Below, one piece after another: positions 15,030 to 24,315 of a stretch of 57,771 nt of DNA. Location of the stretch: the NCBI GenBank assembly GCA_022510705.1, contig JAFLSX010000006.1:1-57771 (forward strand), written 5' to 3'. The notes beneath the pieces were generated by a model. That model searched no databases and was not told where the DNA came from. It saw only the letters and a program-made list of their open reading frames with translations. Source of the stretch: Lachnospiraceae bacterium (GTDB lineage Bacteria > Bacillota > Clostridia > Lachnospirales > Lachnospiraceae). A program made the translations under genes and the position numbers. The stretch's first letter is position 1. Each line of letters begins with the position of its first letter.

Positions 15030-17489
15030 ATGGACAAGATCAGTTTAAACGGAGAATGGCAGTTAAAGCTGCTGGGAGAAAGTGAGTATCCCATTCCGAA
15101 AGACTACGTACCTGCAAAGATACCCGGAAGCGTTTATGGTACGTATTTGGAGCAGGGACTGATGCCGGATCCCTATTATAGGGACAATGAGCTGAAAGCC
15201 ACCGAACTTATGGAAAATGATTTTGAATATAAAAAAGAGTTTGATGTAAAAGCAGAGCAGCTTACATATGACAGATTGCTGTTGGTATTTGAGGGTATTG
15301 ATACTCTGGCGGATATTTATTTAAACGGTGCACTCTTAGATTCAACAAACAATATGCATCTACGGTATGAATATGAGGTAGGAAATCTCCTTCATGTAGG
15401 AAGTAACGAGCTAAAGGTAATACTTCATTCTCCTATAAAATACATCAAGGAAGAGAATGAGAAGATTTATACCGGCGGCAGCCATGATGCTATGGAAGGG
15501 TATCCTCATTTAAGAAAAGCACACTGTATGTTTGGCTGGGACTGGGGACCGAGACTGCCGGATGCAGGTCTCTTTCGACCGGTTTATCTCTGTGGGATTC
15601 GGAAAGCACGCATCACGGAGATGTATATATGGCAGGAGCATGAAGAAGGTCAGGTGACTCTGCGTTTTTCTCCCAAGATAGAGGAGCTTGTGCCCGTAAA
15701 CGATTTAAACAGCCTGCAGATTACAGTACATACACCGGATGGACAAATATTAGAACCCGATGAGGACGGTTCTGTTCTTGTAAAGAATCCGGCACTTTGG
15801 TGGCCGAACGGTTACGGCAGCCAGCCCCTTTATACGGTGAGGGCAGTGCTGACGGATGGAACGGGAGAAGAACTGGATAGCTGGGAGAGACGTATCGGTC
15901 TGCGCAAAGTGACGGTGGATACTCATAAAGATGAATGGGGCAATTGTTTTGCCCATAGGATCAACGGTCTGAATATCTTTGCCATGGGGGCGGATTATAT
16001 TCCGGAAGATAATCTGCTTGGCAGATGCAGCAGGGAAAGAACCAGGCAGCTGTTGGAGGATGCCGCCTCTGCACATCACAACTGTATCAGAGTATGGGGT
16101 GGAGGATTCTATCCTGAAGATTACTTCTACGATATCTGCGATGAACTGGGGCTGTTAGTATGGCAGGATTTCATGTTTGCCTGCTCATCTTACGAGCTGG
16201 ATGAGGCCTTTGACGAAAGCATTTCGAAAGAAATAGAGCAGAATATCAGGCGTATCAGGCACCATGCCTGTCTGGGGCTCTGGTGCGGTAATAACGAGAT
16301 GGAAACCCAGACTTTAGACGGTGTTTGGAAACCCTCTATCAAACAGAAAGCAGACTATATAAAAATTTATGAATATATCATTCCCAGAATAGTGAAAAGG
16401 GAGGACCCTCAGACCTTTTATTGGCCCTCGTCCCCTTCCTCAGGAGGTAACTTTGATAATCCCTGGGATGAGAATCGGGGAGATACCCATTACTGGGATG
16501 TATGGCATGGTGAGAAACCCTTTACCGATTATCGGAAGTACCGCTTTCGGTATTTGTCCGAGTTTGGCTTTCAGGCCTTCCCCTGTTTGAAGACGGTGGA
16601 AGGTTTTACGGAGCCGGAAGACAGAAATATTTTCTCCAGAGTGATGGAGATGCATCAGCGCAACAGGGCGGCCAACGGAAAGATTTTGCAATATATTTCC
16701 CAGACCTATCTGTATCCCAAGGATTTTGAGCATCTGCTCTATGCTTCCCAGCTGCTGCAGGCGGAAGCAATCCGCTATGGCGTAGAGCATTTCAGACGCT
16801 ACAGGGGGCAGTGCATGGGAGCGCTGGTTTGGCAGTTGAATGATATATGGCCGGTAGCTTCTTGGGCAAGCATAGACTATTTCGGACGCTGGAAAGCCCT
16901 GCACTATGCGGAATCCAAGATGTTTGCACCCATTCTGCTCTCCTGTGAGGAGCAGGGGGAGTTAAGCGGAAGACCTTCCTGTATCATGGAGCGAAAGGCT
17001 CCTATAGAGATTTCGGCAAAGCTGCACGTTGCCAATGAAACATGGGAGAAAATATCCGGTACGGTATATTGGGAGTTGCGCAGTCCTGATGCCGCTGTGC
17101 TAAAAGAAGGAAAAGAAGAAGTGGAAGTGGAGCCCTTTGACGGGGTATGGCTGCCCAAGCTGGATTTCTCCGAATATGATGAAATGGGTGTTTATATCAG
17201 CTATCGTTTTGTGCAGAACGGGCAGGTGGTTTCAGAGAGTACAACACTGTTTACACCGCCCAAGCATTTCCGCTTTATGGAACCGCATCTGCAGCTGCAG
17301 CAAGAAGACGATGTGCTGACGGTAAGCGCCTCAGCTTATGCTAAGAGCGTGGAAATCTATCCCTTAGACGGTGAGGCGAAATTCTCCGACAACTATTTTG
17401 ATTTAAATGCTGACAGCCGCAGTGTTAAAATTGTTTCCGGTGATGCCAAGAATTTTGGTGTCAGAAGTGTATATGAGATTGCGCATTAA
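15030..17489 (+). CDS. GH2 beta-mannosidase (exo-acting, cytoplasmic)
   Basis: Removes non-reducing beta-1,4-mannose from mannooligosaccharides. At about 819 residues without a signal peptide it matches intracellular GH2 mannosidases. The N-terminal jelly-roll starts LNGEWQLKLLG, PGSVYGTYLEQG is family-typical, and HCMFGWDWGPRLPD fits beta-mannosidases. The TIM barrel carries the acid/base Glu423 in WCGNNEMET and the nucleophile Glu511 in YLSEFGFQAFP. ATG 15030 (MDKISLNGEW) with GAGGGAG upstream is preferred to the TTG at 14952, which overlaps the preceding gene. Its stop codon overlaps the stop of the convergent MATE gene. It probably trims imported mannooligosaccharides. Confidence 0.92.
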   Translation: MDKISLNGEWQLKLLGESEYPIPKDYVPAKIPGSVYGTYLEQGLMPDPYYRDNELKATELMENDFEYKKEFDVKAEQLTYDRLLLVFEGIDTLADIYLNGALLDSTNNMHLRYEYEVGNLLHVGSNELKVILHSPIKYIKEENEKIYTGGSHDAMEGYPHLRKAHCMFGWDWGPRLPDAGLFRPVYLCGIRKARITEMYIWQEHEEGQVTLRFSPKIEELVPVNDLNSLQITVHTPDGQILEPDEDGSVLVKNPALWWPNGYGSQPLYTVRAVLTDGTGEELDSWERRIGLRKVTVDTHKDEWGNCFAHRINGLNIFAMGADYIPEDNLLGRCSRERTRQLLEDAASAHHNCIRVWGGGFYPEDYFYDICDELGLLVWQDFMFACSSYELDEAFDESISKEIEQNIRRIRHHACLGLWCGNNEMETQTLDGVWKPSIKQKADYIKIYEYIIPRIVKREDPQTFYWPSSPSSGGNFDNPWDENRGDTHYWDVWHGEKPFTDYRKYRFRYLSEFGFQAFPCLKTVEGFTEPEDRNIFSRVMEMHQRNRAANGKILQYISQTYLYPKDFEHLLYASQLLQAEAIRYGVEHFRRYRGQCMGALVWQLNDIWPVASWASIDYFGRWKALHYAESKMFAPILLSCEEQGELSGRPSCIMERKAPIEISAKLHVANETWEKISGTVYWELRSPDAAVLKEGKEEVEVEPFDGVWLPKLDFSEYDEMGVYISYRFVQNGQVVSESTTLFTPPKHFRFMEPHLQLQQEDDVLTVSASAYAKSVEIYPLDGEAKFSDNYFDLNADSRSVKIVSGDAKNFGVRSVYEIAH

Positions 17490-18811
17490 ACTCGGCGCAG
17501 AAGTGGATTGCGTAACATATTCACGATGAGGGGAATCACCATGATGAACCATACAATGGGTTCTGCGGCAATAATACCTACATAACCTACGGCCGGAGCC
17601 AGCAAAAAGGCAATGGCCACTTTGCCGATAAGTTCCAGGGAACTGGAGAATATCGGCGTTTTACTGTCCCCAAAACCCTGCATACTGTTACGGAAAAGGC
17701 AGATGATGGCGGGAACAAAGTAAAAGGCCGTATTGATGCGCAGATACAAGGTGGCGGTGGAAATGACTTCCTGTTCCTCGGAAGCGGTAATTGCACGTAC
17801 CAGAAGCGGAGAGACGGTGTTGGCTGCTATCATAACGCCCAGGCACCAGGCGAAGGTAACTAGCAGAGTGTCCCGGATGCCGATACGCAGGCGGTCAAAC
17901 TTGCCCGCTCCCAAATTTTGCCCGCAGTAGGTTGCCAGCGTGGTGCCCAATACGGAAAAGGGCAGCATAAAGATGGAAGTGATCTTGCGGGCGCCGGTAT
18001 GGGCTACGATAATGTTTGTGCCAAAGGTGTTGATAGAAGTTTGGAGCGCTACTGTGCCAAGATTTACGAAGGATACCATGAATCCCATGGACATACCGGT
18101 AGAAAATAATTTACGATAAACTTCCTTCCCGATACGCCAGTCCTCAGAGGACAGGATAAGGGAAGGATATTTTTTGCGTATATAGAAAAAACAAAGAAAC
18201 GCCGAAAGCGCCTGAGAGATAACGGTAGCGAAAGCTGCGCCGCCCACATCCATGTGCAGATGCAGGATGAAACTGTAGTCTAAAAAGATGTTTAAAAAGG
18301 ATGCTAATATCAAAAACAACAGGGGCGTAAAGGAATCTCCGATGGCACGCAGCACGGCGGCGCACATATTGTAGAGCGTGGAGGCTAACAGTCCGGCCAA
18401 AATGATACCTAAGTAGGCGCGGGACTGGGACAGAATATCGGAGTCAATGTTTAAGAAGCGCAGCAGTCCGTTTAAAAACAGCAGGCAGAGCACGCTTATA
18501 GACACAGAAAGTCCGATGCCCAGAACGATCGTGCCACCCAGTGCCTTTTTCATATGTTTTTCATCTTTGGCGCCAAAATAAGTGGATATGACAATGGCGC
18601 AGCCGTTTGAAAAGCCGTTTAACAGACCGACAAGCAAATCACTGACGGTGGTGGTAGCGCCAACTGCAGCCAATGCATCTTCACCCAGTGTGGATCCAAC
18701 GATACGGGTATCCACAAGACTGTAGAAAAGGTTGAATAGCTGGCCTATAAATAACGGGATGGCAAAAAGCAGAATTAGTTTAATAGGTTTCCCCTCGGTT
18801 AAATTCTTCAT
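17486..18811 (-). CDS. MATE family efflux transporter
   Basis: Na+- or H+-driven exporter of cationic drugs or metabolites. The 441-residue protein has about 12 hydrophobic helices and the family start LLLFAIPLFIGQLFNLFYSLVDTRIVG (split here as LLLFAIPLFIGQLF and NLFYSLVDTRIVG), then LAAVGATTTVSDL and later GTTLATYCGQNLGAGK. ATG at 18811 (MKNLTEGKPI) is chosen; a longer reading frame upstream adds about 108 residues with no MATE similarity and an unusual basic/Pro-rich composition. It lies inside the mannan region on the opposite strand, so is likely unrelated in function. Confidence 0.9.
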   Translation of the reverse strand: MKNLTEGKPIKLILLFAIPLFIGQLFNLFYSLVDTRIVGSTLGEDALAAVGATTTVSDLLVGLLNGFSNGCAIVISTYFGAKDEKHMKKALGGTIVLGIGLSVSISVLCLLFLNGLLRFLNIDSDILSQSRAYLGIILAGLLASTLYNMCAAVLRAIGDSFTPLLFLILASFLNIFLDYSFILHLHMDVGGAAFATVISQALSAFLCFFYIRKKYPSLILSSEDWRIGKEVYRKLFSTGMSMGFMVSFVNLGTVALQTSINTFGTNIIVAHTGARKITSIFMLPFSVLGTTLATYCGQNLGAGKFDRLRIGIRDTLLVTFAWCLGVMIAANTVSPLLVRAITASEEQEVISTATLYLRINTAFYFVPAIICLFRNSMQGFGDSKTPIFSSSLELIGKVAIAFLLAPAVGYVGIIAAEPIVWFIMVIPLIVNMLRNPLLRRV

Positions 18812-18915
18812 GGTATTTGACTTGCCTTTCGGTCGGGTATGGTGTAAAGTATCGTTAAGCAACATAAATGAGTATAGCACAATCGTAAAATGCGGAAAAG
18901 AGGGAAATAAGAGAT

Positions 18916-20007
18916 ATGAAAAAAGGAAAAGACCGATCATTGTTATTGGCCCTTCTATTGGTATTTGGTCTGAGTTTTTCAGCTTGTGCGCAAGGGAGCG
19001 GTTCTGATACACAGGAAGCAGCAGAAAACCAAACGGAGATAGCAGACAACGAAGATGTGTCGGACTTACGGGAAGTTGACATCGATGTGGAGGCCTTGCG
19101 GGAGCAGATGGGATTTTATGTGGACGGCACCACACTCTATGATGCCAACGGAAATCCCTTTATTATGAGGGGCATCAATCACGCTCATACTTGGTATTCT
19201 GACAAGCTTTTTACGGCGTTGGACGGAATTGCGGCTACCGGCAGCAACTGTGTTAGGATTGTTTTGTCCAATGGGGAGCAGTGGACGGCAACTTCGGCCG
19301 ATACTGTAAAGAATATTATTTCCCTCTGCAAGGAGCGGAATATGATCGTCATTTTGGAAGTACATGATGCTACGGGCTATAAGGATAAAGAATCACTGCT
19401 GGCTGCGGCACAGTATTTTATAGATATTAAAGACGTACTGATTGGAGAAGAGGACTATGTGATCATCAATATTGCCAATGAATGGCAGGGCAAAAGTGAA
19501 TCCAAAACATGGGAGGAGGCCTATACGGAGGCTATTCCCCTGCTGCGCGAGGCAGGACTGGCCCATACCATTTTGGTGGACAGCGCCGGCTGGGGACAGT
19601 ATGGCAGAAGCATTGGAGATGCGGGAGCAGCGGTTTTTGCTTCCGATCCGTTAGGAAATGTGATGTTTGCGGTGCATATGTATGGGAGTGCAGGCGGTAC
19701 GGAAGAAAAAATCCGGGAGAATCTGGGTTATGCCTTGGACCAGAATCTTTGCGTCTGTGTGGGCGAATTCGGATATACTCACAGTGACGGAGATGTAGAG
19801 GAAGCTTATGTGATGTCGTATTGTGAAGAAAACGGAATCGGCTATATGGCCTGGTCCTGGAAAGGGAATTCCGGCGGTGTGGAATATTTGGATCTGGCTA
19901 TCACCTGGGACGGCAGTGAGTTGTCCGAAGAATGGGGAGAAGTTGTAGTAAACGGAGAAAACGGCATCAGGGAAACTTCACAAATCTGTACGGTGTTTAA
20001 TGAGTAA
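18916..20007 (+). CDS. GH5 beta-mannanase, secreted lipoprotein
   Basis: Endo-acting enzyme cleaving beta-1,4-mannan at the cell surface. A signal peptide ends in a lipobox with Cys at residue 24 (LSFSACAQG), then an acidic linker to about residue 65. The catalytic domain shows MRGINHAHTWY, VRIVLSNGEQW, LEVHDATG, the acid/base Glu189 in INIANEWQG, the His in AVHMYGSAGG, and the nucleophile Glu284 in CVGEFGYTH. This pattern fits bacterial GH5_8 mannanases. The stop overlaps the upstream start of the esterase gene, so both form an operon for acetylated mannan. RBS AGAGGGAAA precedes the ATG. Confidence 0.9.
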   Translation: MKKGKDRSLLLALLLVFGLSFSACAQGSGSDTQEAAENQTEIADNEDVSDLREVDIDVEALREQMGFYVDGTTLYDANGNPFIMRGINHAHTWYSDKLFTALDGIAATGSNCVRIVLSNGEQWTATSADTVKNIISLCKERNMIVILEVHDATGYKDKESLLAAAQYFIDIKDVLIGEEDYVIINIANEWQGKSESKTWEEAYTEAIPLLREAGLAHTILVDSAGWGQYGRSIGDAGAAVFASDPLGNVMFAVHMYGSAGGTEEKIRENLGYALDQNLCVCVGEFGYTHSDGDVEEAYVMSYCEENGIGYMAWSWKGNSGGVEYLDLAITWDGSELSEEWGEVVVNGENGIRETSQICTVFNE

Positions 20008-20020
20008 GGGGGAAATAAAA

Positions 20021-21250
20021 GTGAATAGAAAAAAGATAGGTAAAGTACTGTTGGCCGGATTGACAGCTGCGTTCTTGCTTGGCGGCTGCGGGCTTTTTAA
20101 TAGTGGAAAAATGAGCACCGAAGAGTACATGGAAACATTGTTTGCGGAATGCAGCTATGTAACACCGGAAATGTATGAGCGTGCCACTTCCTATTCGCAA
20201 GGGGATTTAAGCAGATTGGCGGATGTGATGCGCCGGGCCCGGGCAGGTGAGGATATTACCATAGGTGTGATCGGCGGTTCCATTACCCAGGGGTATTCAT
20301 CCAGTGATATGGAAACGAAATGCTATGCCGCACTCTTAAGGAACTGGTGGGAAGAAACCTTTCCTGATTCTAAGATTACTTATATCAATGCAGGTGTGGG
20401 CGGTACCAGCTCCTATTTGGGAGTTCACAGGGTCTATGAAGATCTGCTGGTCTATGAGCCGGATTTTGTGGTAGTGGAGTTCTCCGTCAATGACGGAAAC
20501 GGCAATTTCTATAAGAAGAGCTATGAAAATTTGCTGCGCCGGATTTTGACTTCTGAGAACGAGCCGGCAGTCATGCTGCTGTTTATGACCATGGAAGACG
20601 GGACCAGTGCCCAGGATACCGATGCGGCGGTGGGCTTTGCATACAATCTGCCCATGTTGAGTTATCGAAATGCGGTCTTGGATGAAATAAAGGCCGGCAG
20701 TTTTACCTGGGCGGATATTTCTCCCGACAATATCCACCCCAATGACAGGGGGCATGCCATTGTAGGAGAGTTGTTTGATCTATACCTTTCTTCTGTATAT
20801 TATGAACTGGATGAAATGGAAGAGGAGGTGGCGCCTTTTACCGCTTCCGTCATCACCAAGGAAGTCTACATGGATGCGGTGCTTTTGGACAGCCAGGATA
20901 TTGTACCGGATGCACTCGGCAGTTTTGTGGAACAGAATGTAGATTACACTTATCCCAACGACTGGTATACCGAGAGCGGGGAAGAGGGTATATGCTTTAC
21001 GGTGGAAGCCGCTAATATCGGCATCATGTACCAGCGTTTTAAGAATAGGTCGGGCGGTCAGTACGAGGTCTATATAGACGGCGAGTACACCATGACGCTG
21101 GATGCGGATTTTGCGAACGGCTGGGGAAATTCCATAGAAACCACGGAGGTGTATACCTCTTCGGAAAAAGCAACGCACACCATAGAAATCAAAAAGAAAG
21201 AAGATTCCGAAGGCAGCGTTTTTGCGCTTTTGGGTCTGCTGATATCTTAG
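20021..21250 (+). CDS. SGNH-fold acetylesterase, secreted lipoprotein (CE17-like)
   Basis: Likely removes O-acetyl groups from mannan outside the cell. A signal peptide ends in the lipobox LLGGC. The SGNH domain has nucleophile Ser87 in GVIGGSITQG, the oxyanion Gly in AGVGGTSSY, the Asn in EFSVNDGN, and Asp236/His239 in SPDNIHPNDRGH. A beta-rich C-terminal domain of about 125 residues (INIGIMYQRF-like region, EVYIDGEYTM) resembles the appended CBM35-type module of CE17. GTG 20021 is chosen as start because AAGGGGGA lies 8 nt upstream; an ATG at 20000 is also in frame. A cytoplasmic paralogue lies at 43.7 kb. Confidence 0.85.
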   Translation: MNRKKIGKVLLAGLTAAFLLGGCGLFNSGKMSTEEYMETLFAECSYVTPEMYERATSYSQGDLSRLADVMRRARAGEDITIGVIGGSITQGYSSSDMETKCYAALLRNWWEETFPDSKITYINAGVGGTSSYLGVHRVYEDLLVYEPDFVVVEFSVNDGNGNFYKKSYENLLRRILTSENEPAVMLLFMTMEDGTSAQDTDAAVGFAYNLPMLSYRNAVLDEIKAGSFTWADISPDNIHPNDRGHAIVGELFDLYLSSVYYELDEMEEEVAPFTASVITKEVYMDAVLLDSQDIVPDALGSFVEQNVDYTYPNDWYTESGEEGICFTVEAANIGIMYQRFKNRSGGQYEVYIDGEYTMTLDADFANGWGNSIETTEVYTSSEKATHTIEIKKKEDSEGSVFALLGLLIS

Positions 21251-21288
21251 TGCAGACAAGAAGTTGCATAAAAGTAGAAACTGATGAT

Positions 21289-21462
21289 AAAAAACCTGGG
21301 CACCACTAAGCAAACAATAGGAAGATTTTAACAGTTTTGCGAGCATAGCGCAGCCGGAAATCAACTGTTTGAGCCGTAGGCGAGTTTTGATTTCCGGCTG
21401 TAAATAAGCGGCGTAGCAAAAGCTGTTTAAAATCGACGTGTTTGCGGTGGTGCCCAGTTTTA
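21289..21462. repeat. Long nested inverted repeat (about 170 nt) between convergent genes
   Basis: Outer arms CTGGGCACCAC (21296-21306) and GTGGTGCCCAG (21447-21457) match perfectly and are flanked by A6 on the left and TTTT on the right. Inside are GCAAAC/GTTTGC, GATTTTAACAGTTTTGC pairing with GCAAAAGCTGTTTAAAATC (bulges), and a central GCCGGAAATCAA/TTGATTTCCGGC stem. The whole piece can fold as one long hairpin in either strand. It lies between the stops of the esterase and the reverse-strand GH26 gene, so it may act as a bidirectional terminator; the size also fits a small non-coding palindromic repeat element. Confidence 0.75.
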
Positions 21463-21479
21463 ATAACCATCCATACTTT

Positions 21480-22385
21480 CTATATCTTCGGCAGATTCTC
21501 CAGCGTGATCACATAAGGATGATTGTAGACATACCTAAGATAGTCCGGACTGTTCTGCTCGTGGATATGTACGGTATGCCAGGTTAAAAACCAGCGCCAG
21601 TCCACATTTCTTTGGGCAAGAAGACCCGGCTCCGGCAGAGGTCCGTTCTCATGGAGGCAGCGGGGCATAGGTTTGTCCGTTACGGTCTTGATCCAGTTAA
21701 AAAGTTCTTCATGGATACCCTCCTTGTAAGCGTCTCCGCCGATAATATCCACATATTCATCACCGGGATACCAGCCCTCGTGCATCTCGTGGGAATAGCC
21801 CAGTACCCAGATCAGATTGTGCAGGCCATGCTCTTTTGTAAAACGCTGATACATCAGATGCCATAACTTTATGAAGGCTTCGGGACCGCCCTTTCCCCAC
21901 CAGAACCAGGCACCGTCAAATTCATGAAACGGCCGCCAGAGAACGGGGATTTCTTTTTCACAGAGCACAGCAAGCGCACGTGCTGCCACATCCATATTCT
22001 TTAACATGCCCTGATACAGAGCCGTGCCGGGAGTCAAAAGTTCCTCCATATCCACTTCTTCCTGGCTGGAATGGTAGCCCACACCGTGAGGCGGAATTCC
22101 CCAGTGCCAGCAGATGGTGACAATGCCGCCTCTTTCATGCCAGTCTATGGCCCTTTTGTTGACTCCCTCAAAATCCTCCTCGATGTAATCCAAACCTAAA
22201 ATAGCAGGAAGCCGGCCGCTGACATTTTTAATATAGGACAGTTCATCTCCGTGGGTCTTATCCCGGGGACATTCCTGTTGGCCGGAAAGAATGCCTTTTC
22301 CACAGATGTTGTGCAGATACTGATAGAGTCTTTGGGCAGCAGGCTGTGCCAAGGGATTTGTCAGATGTATTTTAGTGTTTTCCAT
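21480..22385 (-). CDS. GH26 beta-mannanase/exo-mannanase, cytoplasmic
   Basis: Retaining mannanase of 301 residues with no signal peptide, so it should act on imported oligosaccharides. GH26 features are GILSGQQE, TICWHWGIPPHG, the acid/base Glu155 in WRPFHEFDGAWFWWG and the nucleophile Glu246 in LHENGPLP. ATG 22385 (MENTKIHL) is chosen because GAGGAG lies 7 nt upstream; a start six codons earlier would include that ribosome site. It is paralogous to the catalytic domain of the surface GH26 at 22.8 kb, and is transcribed in the opposite direction from a shared AT-rich region. Confidence 0.88.
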   Translation of the reverse strand: MENTKIHLTNPLAQPAAQRLYQYLHNICGKGILSGQQECPRDKTHGDELSYIKNVSGRLPAILGLDYIEEDFEGVNKRAIDWHERGGIVTICWHWGIPPHGVGYHSSQEEVDMEELLTPGTALYQGMLKNMDVAARALAVLCEKEIPVLWRPFHEFDGAWFWWGKGGPEAFIKLWHLMYQRFTKEHGLHNLIWVLGYSHEMHEGWYPGDEYVDIIGGDAYKEGIHEELFNWIKTVTDKPMPRCLHENGPLPEPGLLAQRNVDWRWFLTWHTVHIHEQNSPDYLRYVYNHPYVITLENLPKI

Positions 22386-22439
22386 AGGGGGCTCCTCATG
22401 CATTATGTTCTGATTCAGTCAACATGCAGTATCGATCAA

Positions 22440-22774
22440 TGTGTTTGCATAGGATAGTATAGCATACTAATTAAGTAATGAAAAGCTAACAGAACTTAAA
22501 TTAACTTAAATTAAATTAAAAATAACTATCTAAAGCAAAGAGTCAAGTTAAAAAAATAAGTTAAATTTAAAAAAGAGGGAAAAAACAATTTTTTATTCAA
22601 AATATAGCAAAACAAACAAAACATAAATTAAATGATAAGAATATTGCACAAAAGTCAAAAAAGAATATTGGATAAAACGACAAAATGCATAAAACGTATT
22701 GAGGTTTATAGTATATTATGGTAAGATATTTTTACAGATTAAAACAACTTAAAAGAACTTAATATCAGGAGTAG
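22440..22774. promoter_or_regulatory. AT-rich divergent control region with repeated ACTTAA/TTAAGT elements
   Basis: This 335-bp gap between the two GH26 genes is strongly AT-rich. It carries repeated AACTTAAA/AACTTAAT boxes near 22493, 22505, 22748 and 22757, and reverse copies AAGTTAAA near 22544 and 22557. The downstream promoter is TTGAGG (22699-22704), 17 nt, TAAGAT (22722-22727) with an extended TG. No ORF or RNA gene was recognised. It probably drives the long mannan operon starting at 22775 and, in reverse, the cytoplasmic GH26. The boxes may be regulator sites or only AT-rich repetition. Confidence 0.5.
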
Positions 22775-24295
22775 ATGATGAAGAAGGAAAAAGAGATATT
22801 AAGTATTGGATTAGCGGCCATGCTGGGAGTGTGTGCCGCTGGTTGCGCTATCTCGAAGACGGATACGCCAAAAGAACCCTTTGTTCCGGAGACGGTAGGT
22901 GTCTATGAGGCAGAGGACGCTTCTTTTACAGGTAATGTGGCAGCGGTCACGGATCTGAAGCTGGCGGGGTATTCAGGAACGGGATATGTGGAAGGTTTTC
23001 AGGATGATTCGGACGCCTGTACTTTTTCTGTTTCGATTGCAGAGGACGGCTTTTATGATCTGAACTTTGTGAGCACCAGCATGGGTGGAGATAAATACAA
23101 CTATGTTGTGGTGGACGGCGAACAGCTGGGAACGGTATGGATAGCAGAGAGTAGTTTTTCCGATTCTGTTTTAAACAGAGTTTATCTGACGGCAGGGGAT
23201 CATGAAATCCGGCTGGTAAAATATTGGGGATGGATTTCCTTAGACCGGTTGGAGATAGTGACTTCCGAACCTATAGATGAAGCGGTTTATCAGGTGACGG
23301 CGGGGCTTTGTAATCCCAATGCTTCCGATGAGACCAAGAGGCTCTATAGTTATTTGATGGATATTTACGGAAAAAAGTTTTTATCGGGACAGTATTGTGA
23401 CACCGGTCAGCGTGGTAAAGAGTTCCAGCTTATCCAAAGTGTGACAGGTAAGACTCCGGCGGTGCTGGGACTGGATTTTATTGAGTATACGCCTTCCCGC
23501 GTGGAGAATGGCAGCAACAGTATGGCGACGGAATTTGCAATTAATTTCTGGGAGCAAGGCGGCATTGTCACTTTCTGCTGGCATTGGAACGCACCGAGTA
23601 AATATCTGACGGGACCGTGGTACAGTGGATTTTATAATGATTATACCAATATTGATCTGGCCAAGATCATGAATGGTCAGGACCAAGAAGGATACGATCT
23701 GTTGATGGCGGACATTGATGCCATTGCCGTGCAGCTGCAGAGGCTGGAAGACGCGGGTGTACCTATTTTGTGGCGTCCGCTTCATGAGGCCAGCGGCGGT
23801 TGGTTCTGGTGGGGAGCCTCGGGACCGGAGGCATACAAGAAACTCTACATATTATTGTATGAACGGCTCACCAATGAGTATGGCCTGGACAATTTGATCT
23901 GGGTGTGGAACGGACAGGATGCGGACTGGTATCCGGGAGATGAATATGTGGATATCATCGGCGAGGATATTTATCCCGGTGAGAGGGTGTATACTTCCCA
24001 AGCTGCTTCCTATTTAAATGCAGCAAATAATTACAGTACCGAGTACAAAATGGTCTATCTGTCTGAGAACGGATGTCTGTTTGATCCGGATCTGGCCGTC
24101 AGGGACGGTGCAATGTGGGGGATGTGGTGTACCTGGGGCGGCGAATTTGTTGCAAAGGACAGTGCATTCAATACGCTGAGTGAGCAATATACGGAGGAGT
24201 TCATGATAAAGCAGGTGTACGAGCATGAAGCCGTCATTACGCTGGATGAACTACCGGATTTTTCGACTTATAAGATCCGCAAGGAATTAAAATAA
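22775..24295 (+). CDS. Cell-surface GH26 beta-mannanase lipoprotein with N-terminal CBM35-like module
   Basis: First gene of the main mannan operon. A signal peptide ends with lipobox Cys24 (VCAAGCAIS; CAAGC). The CBM35-like beta-sandwich spans about residues 40-170 (VYEAEDASFTGN, GYSGTGYVEGF, LTAGDHEIRLVKYWGWISLDRLEI). The GH26 domain spans about 180-500, with FLSGQYCDTGQ, TFCWHWNAPSK, acid/base Glu338 in WRPLHEASGGWFWW, DEYVDIIGEDIYPG and nucleophile Glu431 in VYLSENGC. It cleaves mannan at the surface and supplies the importers encoded downstream. Starts at 22775 and 22778 are both possible behind CAGGAG. Confidence 0.9.
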   Translation: MMKKEKEILSIGLAAMLGVCAAGCAISKTDTPKEPFVPETVGVYEAEDASFTGNVAAVTDLKLAGYSGTGYVEGFQDDSDACTFSVSIAEDGFYDLNFVSTSMGGDKYNYVVVDGEQLGTVWIAESSFSDSVLNRVYLTAGDHEIRLVKYWGWISLDRLEIVTSEPIDEAVYQVTAGLCNPNASDETKRLYSYLMDIYGKKFLSGQYCDTGQRGKEFQLIQSVTGKTPAVLGLDFIEYTPSRVENGSNSMATEFAINFWEQGGIVTFCWHWNAPSKYLTGPWYSGFYNDYTNIDLAKIMNGQDQEGYDLLMADIDAIAVQLQRLEDAGVPILWRPLHEASGGWFWWGASGPEAYKKLYILLYERLTNEYGLDNLIWVWNGQDADWYPGDEYVDIIGEDIYPGERVYTSQAASYLNAANNYSTEYKMVYLSENGCLFDPDLAVRDGAMWGMWCTWGGEFVAKDSAFNTLSEQYTEEFMIKQVYEHEAVITLDELPDFSTYKIRKELK

Positions 24296-24315
24296 GCAAA
24301 GAAAGAGGTAATAGT

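Noticed and set aside
18812..19135. N-terminal 108-residue extension of the MATE protein
   Set aside because: The added sequence is Pro/Arg-rich, overlaps the GH5 signal-peptide region on the other strand and is absent from MATE proteins; ATG 18811 gives the normal length.
22480..22570. CRISPR-like or iteron array in the AT-rich gap
   Set aside because: The repeats are short, irregularly spaced and lack spacers of constant length; better seen as possible regulator boxes or simple AT bias.
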